Shown: positions 14,017-28,000, counted from the first letter of the stretch. The stretch is DNA of 64,000 nucleotides from Ziziphus jujuba (GCF_031755915.1 NC_083385.1:11677001-11741000); one strand, 5' to 3'. A program made the numbers and translations. The notes: generated by a model not told the origin, from the sequence alone.

Positions 14017-15379
14017 GGAGGGGGTTTGTTTTGGAGTGTTGTGCTTTTGTCGGGTACATTACTTTGTAGGGTCAAAAAATGTCGTATTTCTGAAGGGCTC
14101 AAATATGTCACCAACCTTCTTATGCATGATTTTTCCAAACATTATTGAAATATGACGGATAATCATTTATGTACATCTGGGACCTTTTTCCAATACAATC
14201 AAGCTTCCTGTCATTCTCCAATAAGACAAAATAAATTACGAGACAGCAATTTTATTTCTGTACACCACTTAATTTAATATAATAAAAACTTTAAAGTAAA
14301 AAACAAATTAATTGGTTTATAATGGCTAATGAAGTTGATCTAGTGGTGAGCCCTTCCTACTCACACTGCTGATGTCTTGAGAAACACACCACCCCACCCC
14401 ACCCCCCCCAAACAAAAAAAAAAGGTTTATGATAATAAAATCCATTAGGAGCCTATAAGGCATTCTTTACAAAGAAGATGGCATACCCAACCATCTTCGC
14501 AATTTTGTTTATTTGCCTTTTCCGATAGTTGACAACATAGGATATGCAGCCCATATAAAAGTGAATAACGGGTCATTGTACTAGAAGCAAGTTAAATCGA
14601 TAATTGAGGTAAACAGTATGTTCCAATGATAGTGTATAAATTTGTGGAAGATATGAGCTATGGAGCCAATCGAGGAAAAAGTTTGATTTGTTATAGTCGA
14701 AGAGGAAAACAATAATAATGATAATAAAATGGTTTTGAATGGACGATAAGCGTAGCGATTGAAGCAGGAGCATGTCAACAAATTTGGGATTGGGATCACA
14801 CCCCTTCACTAAAACCTGAAGGGGACAGGGTTGTCTTGGACTGTTGTACAACATGTGCTGCTGTCATAGGCTACATGTGATGGATCAATCTTTCCATAAA
14901 AGATAATAGGTTTTGAAAAAGAATTTTATGGTTATGGTTCAAAATTTTTACACAAGATCACTTCTAAGTGATCATTCAAAGATATTCTCTAATTTTTACT
15001 ACGGAGATTTTACCAGATCATATTACAATTTTCCAAAACCATGGCTCTGTTACTTGTAACAGTAGCTAGTAAGGCTTACTTTGAAACTAAGCTTACACCA
15101 AGATTACTTAATTTTCAGGATCAATGTTGAATCCCTGACCCAGAAAGGAAGAGGGAAGGGAGAAGCAAATGTAATTGATTCAAAACACATTCCAAAACAA
15201 AGCAAAAGAAATCTAACCAATTAAAATTGCAACTATGAAAACAAAAAGGTAGCAATCTGCGAGTCCTTGAGCAACATCCAACTACAAATTATCTCGTAAA
15301 CATTTTAATTTTCCCATCTAAACTCAAACCAAATCAACCCTAGAGACCAAAAACGTTCTAAAGATAAGATGTCTCAGTT

Positions 15380-16209
15380 TTAGTCGAAAAGGCTGAAACC
15401 CATATCCTGCAACAAAATAATTATCCAATTTAGTATCCAAAATTTAGACTGTGAAAGCATGAAAAGCAGGCTAAATGGAAGGAATCGATTATAAGATAAA
15501 ACTTACATCATCGGATTCCTCTTTCTCTTCAACCTTCTCCTCTTTCTTTGCCTCAGCAGCGGGAGCAGCACCACCACCACCACCGCTGGCTGACGGTGCA
15601 GAAACAGCGACTGCACCACCACCAGAAGGCACGGATGCCAACTTTTCTCTTCCAGAGGCAATCACCTCTGTAATATCTTTTCCCTCCAATTCAGACAAGA
15701 GAAAGCTAATCCTATCGTCATCAGCCTCGGCTCCAACTGTATACCCACACAGACAACATTCTTTCTTTTAGAGTACAAACTTTTTTTAAAAGAAAAAAAA
15801 GAAAAATGAAACTTACTGAAACCCTTCAAAGCTAATATGATTCTTTCTTGTTCATCTTCCTAGTCTAAAAAATTTCCTATTTCCCACACAGACAACATTC
15901 TTTCTTTCAGAGTACAAACTTTTTTTAAAAGAAAAAAAAAAAAATGAAACTTACTGAAACCCTTCAAAGCTAATATGATTCTTTCTTGTTCATCTTCCTA
16001 GTCTAAAAAATTTCCTATTTCTTATTCACGTGAGGCACTTATCAGGGACAATGATTTGCAGACCAGAAAAAGCTAATGCAAATACCGTAATTATTCCTAA
16101 AATCCAAACACGATATCTAATCCAGAATAAATTACCAGCTTAAGCAAACACAAATTAAGGGCTATATCCAGGTAGATGAAATCAAAAATTCCTAATTGAG
16201 TAATAAGAC

Positions 16210-16250
<41 letters not shown>

Positions 16251-16362
16251 ACGAAAATGATTTTAAAAAAATACCTGACGAAAGAATCTTCTTCAAATCA
16301 TTGGCAGATGGAGTAGAGTTCCCTCCCAAAACAGCTAGTAAAAATGCAGCGACCAACTTCAT
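15380..16362 (-). CDS. RPP2: 60S acidic ribosomal protein P2
   Basis: P2 pairs with P1 and binds P0 to form the ribosomal stalk that recruits and activates elongation-factor GTPases in the cytosol. Coding exons on the minus strand: 16275-16362, 15507-15736, 15380-15406, joining in frame to 114 residues, the normal P2 length. The N terminus reads [20 protein letters not shown], the middle has [21 protein letters not shown], then a Gly/Ala hinge, an acidic Lys/Glu stretch, and the invariant tail [11 protein letters not shown] encoded mostly by the tiny last exon. An acceptor (GCAG) two bases before the ATG implies a 5'-UTR intron, with a leader exon around 16500-16620. The intron between exons 1 and 2 contains a recent 139-bp duplication. 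The gene lies downstream of ZEP in the same direction. Confidence 0.95.
15744..16021. repeat. 139-bp direct tandem duplication in P2 intron
   Basis: Copies at 15744-15882 and 15883-16021 differ at only a couple of positions (one T/C and one G/A), so the duplication is recent. Copy 1 ends 7 bases from exon 2, so the branch-point region of the intron has been duplicated while the real acceptor has not. Confidence 0.95.
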
Positions 16363-16384
16363 CTCTGCCCCAAACAAAATTCAC

Positions 16385-16433
<49 letters not shown>

Positions 16434-16448
16434 GGTGTCTATATATCT

Positions 16449-16480
<32 letters not shown>

Positions 16481-16580
16481 AGAAAAAGAAAGAAACAAAG
16501 AGAGAGTACTTGGAGATTGGATCGAAGCGATGGTACTGGACTCGTGCAATGAAAAAGTGGCTGGCTCTGCTTCTAGCTTC

Positions 16581-16588
16581 TAGGGTTT
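16581..16588 (-). promoter_or_regulatory. telo-box (AAACCCTA) in P2 leader/promoter
   Basis: AAACCCTA on the minus strand lies about 220 bases upstream of the P2 start codon, in the presumed leader exon. Telo-boxes are a known feature of plant ribosomal-protein and translation-factor promoters and fit this gene. Confidence 0.6.
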
Positions 16589-17476
16589 TCAGAAGAGACG
16601 CTGCATCTGAGAGCGTAAGTAGCAAGGGTTTTTGCTCTCCCCGCGAATCGTTCGATTACATAATAAATTGCCAATGCAAGATTTGATCGTGTCCGTTCCT
16701 TTTTTGAGCTTCCAAATCTACCCTTTACTTTGTAGTTGTTGTTTTCAAATAAGAATAAAAATGATAATGCAAATAACTATAGAGTATTTCTATACTTAAA
16801 TAAAAAGAGAGAAAAAAAAAATAGAACTATTTATTTGGAAATTATAAAAGTTAATTAACATATAGATCTAAACTGAACCCAAAATAATAATAATAATAAT
16901 AACAATAATAATAATAATGCGAATGGGTTATATATTGTAATTATATAATAAAATAGATATGCTTTCTTCAAAAAAGAAAAATAGAAAAATAACTAAACTA
17001 AATTAAGAATATTAATATTATAAAAAAACGTATATCACAATCATTGTTGAATCCATGGTCCAGGAAGGAAGGGAAAGAAAGCTGTAAAATCAGCTTTGAA
17101 CTACCACTTTTAAAAAGGAAAGGAAATTAGTTAAAATGTATAACAGGGATGCTCTAATCTCTCTTACCAACATATACACACCCGCTATTATATGTAAATG
17201 ATCAAGTTCGTATAAGTATGGAATATCTTTCTTGATAATGGTATAAGTATCGATCATCATTGTTAGAAAGGAATCATATAAATATTTTTCCTTTCAACTC
17301 AATTGTTTATGTAAAAGAGTGACATGTTTTACATCCAAGTATTGAGATTTCGTGTAAATGCTTTCTACTCTCATGAAAGCACCAACAAATTTACATTCTT
17401 ATAATTTTTTTTCTGAAACCAATGCTGTACATTTCCCTGTGGAAAATTTTGTAATGACAATTCCAGTCACTGTTTC

Positions 17477-20400
17477 TCAAGCTGCTTGGAGAATTTGATT
17501 CCCTTGATTCCCTTCCTCTTGTGATCTTGTTGGAGAAGATGCTATTACCTTAACCCGAAATGCAGCCTGCATATGTATTTACATGAAGAAAAAGTTAACA
17601 AAACGAATTCACCAAATGTATCTGAAAACCAAAGTTACTAAAAGCCGTAAGATTTTACTACCTTCTTATCAGAACCAAATTCAATAACATCTGATGGACG
17701 GAAACGAGTTGGAAGATTTGGAGGTACTCGATACCGCTTCCCCTCATTACTGCAGATGTATTAGAGTGAAATTTTAGTGGACAAAACGATCCAAAAGGAA
17801 TAATTTAAGAACAAACACAAACTTTTCTATCTGATAACTTACTCGCTGATCCAGCTACCATGTTCACTTCTCAAGTCAGTCAAGAAGTAGGCACCATCCT
17901 TGTAGCTGATACGAGCATGTGTTTTTGAAACCTGAGATGAGGTAAACCTCATGCTTGAAAACATTGAACATTTGAAACTGAATGCACAGGTTTCATATAC
18001 GTAATAAGAATGAATACAATGATTTGTGTCAACTCAAGATCACCTGGGGCAAAGGTAGTACAAGTGACAATCCTGGAAAATTCTCATGTGATATGCTCCT
18101 GAAAACACAATAACGCAGTGTCAATTTCTTGGTGCTGACTATTCTATCATTGATGTCACAAAATGCAGTTAAAATACTCAGGCTTACCCGACAATGTATG
18201 GCTCGTTCTCATCTTTGTTCAAACAGATAGGTTGCAAAGCACCAGTTTCATTTCCATGTGGTAGAAGAAACCACCTATCAAAAAACAAGTAAATATGTGG
18301 ATAAACAAAATTGGTAGCTTCTATTAACCAGAAAAGGAGCATACCTATATGTAACCCATAGTGATAACCACTATTGAGTCATGATTTACCCACATGACAA
18401 TATTAAGTTCAATTTTGAATATCTTGGACTTTTTTGCATGGACTCATCATCACATAAGGGTACATGTTAGCTGACATTTATCACTGCAGCAATAACATAT
18501 TTTCCTTAAAATACATGTTAAAAATGACAGTAAAAAGCTTCAGGCTTACTCTCCACTAATAGCACGTTCAAGTGCATCGTCATCCTCGAACCATTTGCGT
18601 AACTGGTCATTTGCCTTCACAGAAAATTTTCAGATATATATAAAATCAGATGCCTTCGACAATAATCTATAAAAAGCAAAAACACAGGTAATCCTAATTT
18701 GAGCAACATACTCTGTCTGAGAGCCTGCAACTTGGTGACCTACCTTCAAGTTTTGAGCTGCAAAAGAAAATTTTCATTTCTCATGTTAATGTGAACAAAC
18801 TGAATTAAACAAGAAGAAAGACGATGAAGATATTTGTTCTCCGTGTAATAGTTAAACCTTATATACTGTAATATTTTAATTAAAAATAATTCTTGTTTCA
18901 GATTCACTGGTAAACAAATAGAACATTCACAATATCCAGACGAAGAGAAGAAACTCAGAGTGACTCAGGAGAAGCTAAGACCAGAAGTAAAGAACCTCAT
19001 ATAATGTAAAGAAAATTCCAAAAAGGAATCAATATATGATTAACTAGTTTCTAGTTTATAACCTAAATAACACCATAAGCATCCATATTCAGACATATAT
19101 GTATCACCATGAATGAATTAAGTTTTGAAAACTGGGCACAAGGTTCTCCATAACAAAAGCAATATGGAAGACCTAAAGATAATAGCTTGAGGGCATTCCT
19201 ATGGAAACTTAATTCTTACCTGTTACCACCTAAAACCCAAGTTAACATCAATGGCATTGCAATGTCAATAAAAAATCTCCCACCAACTCTTCCTGGATGT
19301 GGTATCCTAAACTTCGTCAAAAACTGCAAGCAGAGTTATAAGCCATTATTTGTGGGAATATTCCAACTACATATCATCCTCAGTTTCTTTCATTGTTGAT
19401 AAATATCTAACAAATAAGAGAAGGCCCTACCGACAATGGACCAAGTCCTACACCCAGATAAGCCTTGTAAGTTGAAGCCATCAATGCAGCCATTCTAGCC
19501 ATTCCATGGATAACAGCAACTCTCAATCTTCTAGCTCTCTCGTAGCTGGTTCAGAAAAATGTGACCAAAAAAAAAAATATGATTCCATTCATCACTAATA
19601 AGATATAAATTCCATAATATGAAGAATAGGAATGATGCAAGACGAAAGCATTAATTTGTACACTAGACCACAAATTCTTAAATACAACGATTTAGTAATC
19701 TGTCATCCACATCAATTTTATGCTGTTTCCTTATACAGAATATATACTACATCTCTCGGACACATATTAAGCTTCATCCTCCAAATTCAATCCTCTTCCC
19801 AACTGATTGATAAGTAATTATGGCTTGTTATTACCTTTTTAGAGAAGAAACAACATCAATAGGAGTTCCTGTTTTGATGCTTTGACTCCATGCTTTATCA
19901 AGCTCCATTGCTAGCTGATAGCTATCCTGCAATGATAATAATTGGTGGTAAAAACATATTTGTCTCTCCAAAGTCTGAACTCTGCTAGAACAAGTATAAA
20001 AGAAATAGTATTCCTCATTGTAATTTAGATATGTTTCAAAAAAGACTACAACAGATAAATTTTTGTAGTGAACAAAACGATCAAAGATGTGCCAAGTTCA
20101 TGAAACTTAAAGGATTTACGAAAACGCTGTATTGCATGATCTTCAGAGTGATGCATAGTTTTTACTAGCCTCTGATGTGATCAGAAGGTACCAAACCAAC
20201 AATATGAGTCATACCTCAATAGCCATGCATCCTCCCTGGCCCATATTTGGCTGCATAGCATGTATTGAATCTCCAAGCAAGGTCACACGACCCTTTCCCC
20301 AAGTTAAAGTCGGTACTCTGTCATATATGTCACGGCGAAGAATTGCCTCTTCATCCGTGGAAAGTATCAGATCTATCACATTGTCACACCAGCCTTCAAA

Positions 20401-23080
20401 TATTTTAAGCAACCTTTCCTTTTTACCTGCCAAATGGTTCACAATTATAACAATTAAAATGCTCATGAGCATCCAAATTTCAAAGTGTACAAATATAACT
20501 ACACAAATATTTGCCTGACACAATCTCTTCTATAGTGGTTGAATCCACAAAGAACGCACCTTTGGACTCATAAAGATGATGCATCTAACATAACTTGTAC
20601 CGATATCTAGTTATAGTGTCAACTATGATCTTCAAATTAAATGTTCCTATCGTGAAAGCCTGTTAAAGCCCAAGAGTTAAAAATGCAATTTAAGAACTAA
20701 CATAAGACCAGTAAAATGCCATCGTACGTGCCCTTTTTTAGCTAACAAGAAAATTTATTCACAAATCTGTCCACCAAGACCAAGATTCCATAAATCAAAA
20801 CTAATCTAACTTGACAAACCATTCTATCTGCACATGATCAGGAATCTAGGTGGTGCAAATAAAAGTATAACTTCATACATTGAAACCCCAATTACATGTT
20901 ATCCTGGCATTAGTTTTCACTATACTACTTGATTATTCCCATGTATGGACTTTCATGGTTGATCTCTTTATCTTCAGTTCATGCAATCATATTTCACATT
21001 TTAAGGATGAATTTCAACTACTCCTTACTGATAAAATAGTGAGTGTGAGAGCACAAATCTGAAAACTCTTGGCATCTAAATCATAATATATACCACGGGG
21101 GCTATCAACACCACCAGGTGGTTCCTTGTGAAATGCATACCACTGCATCTTTCCTGCGCCCACATCTGAAGAAACAAAGTATTGTTTGTGTCCCAAAAAT
21201 ACGCGGTACCTTCAAAGAAGAGATGTATAAAATTAAGTCTCCACACGCATAAGTCCAATGCGTAAGAATAAGACCCAAATGACATTTAATAACAATAAGA
21301 TAATGAAGGTATTGAAGTTTGTAACTCTAAAAAAGGAAAAAACGAGACAAAAACATACCCCACAGTGTCAATGTCGGCAGGAACAAAATCTGCAATACCA
21401 GTATAACAAGTATACCCTGAGTATGTAGCTTCCTTTGGCCCAAATAAGTTCTTCCTTACCTATTCACAAGCATAAATCCTCTAAGTTCATGAAGAAAAAT
21501 AAAGAAGACTAATAGAAGAAAAACCCATGAGTTAAGAGTACAGAATAATACCTTTGACCATATACCATCAGCTCCAACCAGAATATCACCTTCGTAACTC
21601 TGACCATTCTCCAGCTTTACAATAACCTACACATATGGAATGGAGACAGGTTAAGGAACAAAAAGTACCAATTATGAAGACGTCAATTTATGGGCATCAT
21701 ATACTACAAATAAGTTTTGATGTGTATATATTCTATTTGCAAGTGGATGACCTTTTCATAATTTCGACCAACAATCCAATACCACATTATTACCTTGTCT
21801 CCACGATCCTCAAAGCTAACAACATTACTATCATTCATAATGATATCTTCCCCAACAGCTCTAGCAAGGATTTGTTGCAAGGCCATTCTGCTTATAACTC
21901 TTGTAACTGGAAGCCCCCGTTCCGCTGCAGGAGTGAACGTGTCAAACTTGATGTACCTGATTATTACCAACTAGGCATTATTCTACGTGTCTCTCCGCTT
22001 AGAAAGAGATAATTGCCCAAAAACACAGAAATTATTTCGATATAAAATTAATCAATTAAAATGGTTAAAATAAATAATAAAAAATTGAAAAATGGGAAAA
22101 CTATTTAAGTTTAAACTTTTTATCTTTGTTTTAATTGCAATTGCTGAGTTATTGCACACCATCCTTTTTACCTCTATCAGATGAATATAAGGAAGCAAAG
22201 CAAGAATTTTCCACACCAACTACATCCTAATTTATAAGCCCAAAAATAAATTTAAAAAAAAAAAAAAAAAAAAAAGGAGTTTATATCACCACGTGACCGA
22301 CTTTGCCACTAAATAAGCATAGAATGAATAATTTCAGCTAATAAGTTCAATAATTCATGAATTTACTAGAAAGTTTTCAGATTGTTTTGGTGCCACTGAT
22401 ATCAACCTACTACTAACACAGCATGCCTAAAAAAATTTAAAAAAGAACAAGTTTTTTGTACACCTAGTGAATTCATAGCTTTTGTGCATAAAGAAAGACC
22501 CAAAACAAAAAGAAAAAAGAAATGCAAACATCTAAACTCAACATGGCAATAAAAATTGAAAAACTTACCAAGTACCAGAAACCCCATCAACCAACCCATT
22601 TATCCGGTCACCAGTAATACAACCAACCTTCATAACCTCCTCAGCAACATCCAAATCAATAGCCTCCAAAGCAGCCAATGCATTGCTCTGTATTTGAATT
22701 GGACCTCTGTATTGTCCTTCCCCTCTAATAGCACTTAAATCTTTCTCGAACACCATCACCTCGAACCCTTTCTTCTTCGCCGCCAAAGCCAAAACAAGAC
22801 CTCCGATCCCTCCCCCGGCGATCAGTATTCGAAGCTTCTTCTGCGGAGCTCCACTGCTTTCAGTCGGTGGAGCTACTACGGGGCTCTCTGCTACCGTAGC
22901 TCTCACTTCTGTGAAATTCTTCTTCTGCCCATTTGCTGATCTGCTTCTACAGGGATAGTTATACTGAAAATATGGAGAAAATTCCAGAGGGATGTCTTTG
23001 GTGATGGGAAATGGCAAGTGGGATCTTGAGAAAAGTGTAGTTGAGAGGTTCATAGAATTGAAAAACAGAGTTGAAGCCAT
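17477..23080 (-). CDS. ZEP: zeaxanthin epoxidase, chloroplastic (ABA1-type)
   Basis: Converts zeaxanthin through antheraxanthin to violaxanthin in plastids, using FAD, NADPH-derived electrons and O2; it serves the xanthophyll cycle and ABA synthesis. Minus-strand exons: 22569-23080, 21794-21956, 21552-21626, 21359-21459, 21094-21209, 20215-20426, 19835-19926, 19431-19545, 19220-19323, 18712-18757, 18550-18614, 18188-18274, 18044-18098, 17843-17931, 17662-17749, 17477-17566: 2010 nt, 669 residues, the usual length. Residues 1 to about 60 are a Ser/Phe-rich transit peptide; ILIAGGGIGG (85-94) and FEKD (111-114) form the Rossmann FAD site; GDSIHAMQPNMGQGG (374-388) is the second FAD motif; about 545-640 is an FHA domain (HARISYKDGAYFL, SEHGSW). 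All introns have GT-AG ends and no lesion is visible. It looks functional. Confidence 0.97.
22569..23080 (-). other. ZEP first exon with plastid transit peptide
   Basis: The longest ZEP exon (512 nt) carries the transit peptide, the GGGIGG dinucleotide-binding loop and the GEGQYRGPIQIQSNALAALEA segment typical of ZEP. The start is fixed by MASTLFFNSMNL, a normal stromal-targeting N terminus, in the context AACAATGGC. An out-of-frame ATG lies 8 bases upstream and another near 23234. Confidence 0.9.
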
Positions 23081-23234
23081 TGTTCATGTAAAAAATAAAA
23101 ACAAAAAGCTGTGGTGGTTGTCGGTGTTTGTTCTTTTTTTCAGAGAAGTTTACAAATGGTTTTTCCACCGAAGGAAAAGAACTTGGGAAAGGAGGGAGAA
23201 ATGGTGGGGTAATAACGATTAGAAACCAATCCAT

Positions 23235-24087
23235 AAATTTGGATCAATACGGTGATTCACCAATCATGGAGTTTCTAAAGCCATGTGGCAATGTCTTATC
23301 GTTCCAATTCAATTTTTCAAATGAAAAAAAAAATAAAAAATAAAAAAATATCTTTTGGTAGACAGACATTTGATGTTTTTCTGTGGTGGTAGTTAAAGTG
23401 AGGTTGTAGTCTCTCTCACAAAATCGCAGAATTTTAAGTGTCTGGATTAGTAACTTTAAGTAAACGAATTTGACTGGTTTTATATCCATTTTTATTTTCT
23501 TATTAAACAATAAACGGTATTGGGAGGAAAAAGTGATTTGAATCAAGAAATCACGAGAAAAAAATATAGCTTAACAAATTGTCTTATCAAAATACCATTT
23601 GATTGTTTGCACTTTTTAAAAAAATTAAAAATAAAAATAAAAACTCATCAATTTTATTTTCCTGAAAAAATTAACGAAATATTTAGTTAGAATTAAACCT
23701 GTGCTTTGGAAAGTAAGTAATGGAATTTGTCAAGAAAATAAACGATATCATGCATTTTGGAATCCATGTAGTTTAATTTTGTACGACCATCAAAAATTAA
23801 CAATTGTTTGGTTTCTTTCGTTTTTGCTGATTCGAACATTAATTCTTTGGTTGAGTACACGTAAGTCCTTCTACTTTATAATACAATGTTAAGCCGTAAT
23901 CAAATTAATTCTTGTGCTTTTTTGGACTTCTTGGGTTTTTGGGTTTCAATAATGCCTTTCGCGTGTGTTAAACTACTTATTCAACAATTTACCCAAAAAA
24001 AAAAAAAACTACTTATTCAACAATTATCAGATACATTTAAAAAAATAAATAAATAAATAGACAATTATCAATACATCACATGATATT

Positions 24088-24128
<41 letters not shown>

Positions 24129-27100
24129 GACACACGATTGCCATATAATAAGAATACAACATTCAATAATATATTTGTTTTTACGAATACATATTATTAT
24201 TATAAATTTATAATATATTTTTTCACCAAAAACAAAAATTTGTTATTTATTTTTCCTGTAATTAAATTTATGAGAAATTTCAAAAGTTAACCTTATAAAT
24301 TCAATTAAATATATATATATATAAAAAAATAAATATCAACTAATCATTAAGTTGATTGTGATAAATATATTAGAATTTTGTGAGAAGGGAATTGAATGGA
24401 GGGTCTATTTTCATGAATTTAGAAGATATTTTTGGTTTCTAAAGGAACCTGATTAAAAAAGATATCAGCAATGATCTTATGATTATTACAATGGAGTAGC
24501 TTACTAATTAATTGGATTGATTCACCGAAAACAATATTGATTAAAAAAACCATTGAAGTTGGAAGGGTGAGCATGAAAGGCGGTGGTGGAACCTGGAAAG
24601 TGAAAATGGAAGCACCACTGAAGTAGATTAGGCAACTTTCAATTATTTCATAAACGGACAATTTCATTTGTTGAGAATGGGGTCCACCATGGGTCACACT
24701 TTGACTTTTGTGTTGAACGTGTACACGTGTTCGTTGCTCTTCCTTAGAAAAAAATTGAAATGGGCTTGGGCCTTGAGACAATGAGGGGGGCAGGCAGGCA
24801 GGCAGGCTGTGGTTAATACACGTAAACACCAATTACTGGGTTGTGGAGCTCAGGAACCAACACGTGCTCACCACTTATATTTATTAGATATTTTATAATT
24901 TTGAGTGGCAACATATTTTTATTTATTTATTCATTTTTGTTTGAAAGGAGTGGAGTGAGGTTTTAATATTGTTAATTCCCACGTGTCCTTTTCATTCAAG
25001 GTCTGATTTATTTAATTATTTATTTTAAGAATTCCAGATTTTATGGAAGAATTTCGTTTTCCAAATAGCTTTCATATAATAGAGGAAATATTAGCTGTAA
25101 AATGACTTCAGTCAACCAAAAACTAGCTATTAATTCGATTTCGATCTTTATTGTGAAAAATCGTCCATGCATAAATCTAATATCTGTCGAAGAAAAGAAA
25201 GAAAGAAAGAGAGGAAACAGATAAATATAGCAGATTGATTTGACGAGTACATGAATATTTCTTCATTTTTATTTGGACATTCGTCCAACTTAAAAAAGGG
25301 CATCTTTAATTTTTCAAATTCAAAATATGTAGGCATAATTATTTAATTTGTTTAAATTTAATATGATATAATACTAGTAATTAAATTTAATGGCTTTAAA
25401 ATAATTGAAATTATCTATTCTTAATTTAAATAGTTTAAAAACGTCTTTATTGAAGTTCATTGTATATATTTACATATATGTGTGTCTAATTAAGGAAGAG
25501 AGGCAATGGTTATTATTACCCAAAAAAAAAAAAAAAACAGTAATGTTACGATATCAAAATATTTATCATATTTCTTATTAAATAATATTTATTAAAATAT
25601 TATTAATTAATATATTTATATAATCTAAATATTAAAAAATAAATTATTAATTATATAAATGAATGAAAAAATAAATTAATAAAATATTATCAAATAATTT
25701 ACCATTTCAATTGATAAATAAATTTAAAAAATATTTTGATAAGGTTAATATTATTGATCCTCTTATTTTACTTCTATTAGTTTATTGATCCTTTTATTTT
25801 ACTTCTATAGTTTTATTTTTGAATTTATTTTATAACTTCATTACCCAAAAATAAAAATAAAAATAAAAAAGGATAAAATTTTCTATAACTTACTATATGA
25901 TTAAGGACATGAAAAATGATATTTTTTTGATAGTTTACCTCAATTCTAAAAGATGAATTATCTCCCCGTAGTTGGATTTAAGACCGACCCATCAATTATT
26001 CAAACGTAAAAGCACCAGTATTTGACATGAATGTTGACTGCACAGAGTAGACCCAGGAAGGCAGAGACACTTTCATTGAAGCTGTGTGTGCGTGTTTTTA
26101 TCTTTTTGGTGTTTAGCATATAAACATTGAATGTTTTGATAAGAAAGAAGCAGATCATGTTATGAGTTTATGATGGAAAAAGGTAGTATCCTTGGGCATT
26201 CCTATGCATAATCGAATTTCCTCCTGAAATGGGCCAAAGTCTGTAGGCCCAAATAGATTGTTTTGCTCATAATTATAGAATAAAAACGAACAAAATGACA
26301 AATTATCTTTTGAGTGCACATGCAATAATTCCATCCACGGAGATATAATTGCTCATTGTCCACATTGTGTGTGTTCCTGTGCTTGCTCTGTCAGAAACTA
26401 GTCCATTATTTTCTTCTAAAATGTACTCAAACAATAGAATTAATATTTTTTACTTTGGGCGTTAAAATATTTTTTACTTAATTTGGAACAACCATAAAAC
26501 TTAAAAATAAAATAAATCCCAGAACTCTTGTTTTCATTGTTCAAACAGTTATGAATGTCATAGTCAACTATGGCCCTCGTTAGTTTTTAGAAAAAAAGAA
26601 AAAAAAAATATGGCCCTGGTTCCAATGAGTCCTATGGTTCATATTGATTAAACTACACATCAAAATCTGAATTATATCTCTCTCTATGTGGCCCACCATC
26701 ATGGGGTTCTTGGGAAGTTTTAGGTAAATAATAATAATAATAATAATACTAAAAGGGATAAGATTGATTTGTTAAAGAGGAAGGAATTCTATTTTAAACA
26801 GTAAAACACGAAAAAAAAAAGGAACACAAAAAACAAAAAACAAGAAGTGGAAAGTGTTTTCACAGATTCGAGTGTGCATGAACAGTTGGATGCTGATATT
26901 TCGAGAATTACGGAGCCATGCAGACGGGCCCACCTCATGAGCATATATATATATATATATATAAAGTAGCTTTTCCATATGGATAAATCCGTATGCAGAA
27001 CACATTTAAAATCTAAACTTTTTGAAAAAAAAAAAATATCAATCTTTGTTATGGTGTAAACTGTATATACATATAGTAAAAATAACGTTTTAAACACTTA

Positions 27101-28000
27101 TGGACACAGTTGAAAGCTAATGTTCAGGAAAGCATCAGTCAATTCACCAAAAAAATAAATGCCTCTGTGAGACTGTCACATAAACTAAATTTGGAAAGAA
27201 AATGTAAAAAAAAAAGAAAAAAGAAAAAAGAGAAAAAGAAAAAAAATCAAACTCCTACATGTTCTGTATACTTACTTGTGTATGAATTGCCTTGTATACT
27301 TCTTCTTGCTTATAAACCTTGTCCCCAGTTCATACCTGCCTCTTTTAAGGCCATCACCGAATCCCGCATATGCTGAATTCCTTATGACAAACCCTTTTTT
27401 CAACTTCAAATTTCAATCTTTGGCTAATCACAATTCTCAAATATTACACATTTTTTCTTTACAACTTGTTGATTTTTATATCAATTTCATCCACTTGGCG
27501 TTATTGACCGATTACATGTAATTCACGACGCTCAACATAAAATTTCTGTTTTATAGCCTTATCATTTCTAATTTATCATATACTCTTTAAACTTTGAAAC
27601 TATTTGTGAACCCAGCAGTACTAATTTCCTAATAGTTAAAAGCCAAGTGCACTGAACAAGGCATAAGAACATGACCCAAATAGTTAGAATTCAACGACAA
27701 CCAAATCCCAATCACCCATTCCTTAGCCAGCCAATAAAATAAACATTTTCATGACGTCCATAGAACATGTCCTGCCGTACTATCTTACTGAACAAAATAA
27801 AAATAAATAAATAAAATCTATCTGTGTTTGACAAGGATTGAAAGCAAAACATGTAGCTATCAGCTTGTAATTTTGCTCTCAACGCTCAAATCATCTCAAC
27901 TCATAATTCGTCCTCTTCCAAGAAAATTAAAATGTAAAATTTAAGATTTGATCCAAGGTCTTGGCACAATGCGATCAAAGAAACAGTTCACCGAGCCAAC
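23235..28000. other. Divergent intergenic region between ZEP and remorin
   Basis: The two flanking genes are transcribed away from this 4.8-kb AT-rich interval, so both promoters must lie in it. It includes (AC)n at about 24093-24120, a (AGGC)n patch near 24791-24806, an (AT)n tract at 26943-26963, and a cluster of CACGTG motifs at 24723-24985. No protein-coding gene was recognised. Confidence 0.6.
24723..24985. promoter_or_regulatory. Cluster of CACGTG (G-box/ABRE-type) motifs
   Basis: CACGTG cores occur at 24724-24729 (inside the palindrome ACACGTGT), 24861-24866 and 24980-24985, with TACACGTA at 24818-24825. ACACGTG and CACGTGTC are classic ABRE/G-box forms bound by bZIP and bHLH factors. 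The cluster is 1.6-1.9 kb upstream of the ZEP start codon and about 3.3 kb upstream of the remorin start. Regulation is inferred. Confidence 0.45.

Larger units (their letters stand above)
10982..15379. other. Intergenic region between SMI1-type gene and P2
   Basis: Begins with the 3' UTR of the upstream gene. It contains a compound (TA)n(GA)n microsatellite at 12869-12943, a GC-richer patch at about 12990-13200 without a convincing gene, and a tandem duplication at 13697-14016. No supported gene was found. A short minus-strand open stretch near 14740-14854 (NSPRQPCPLQVLVKG) has no recognised family and no start or splice support. Confidence 0.5.
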
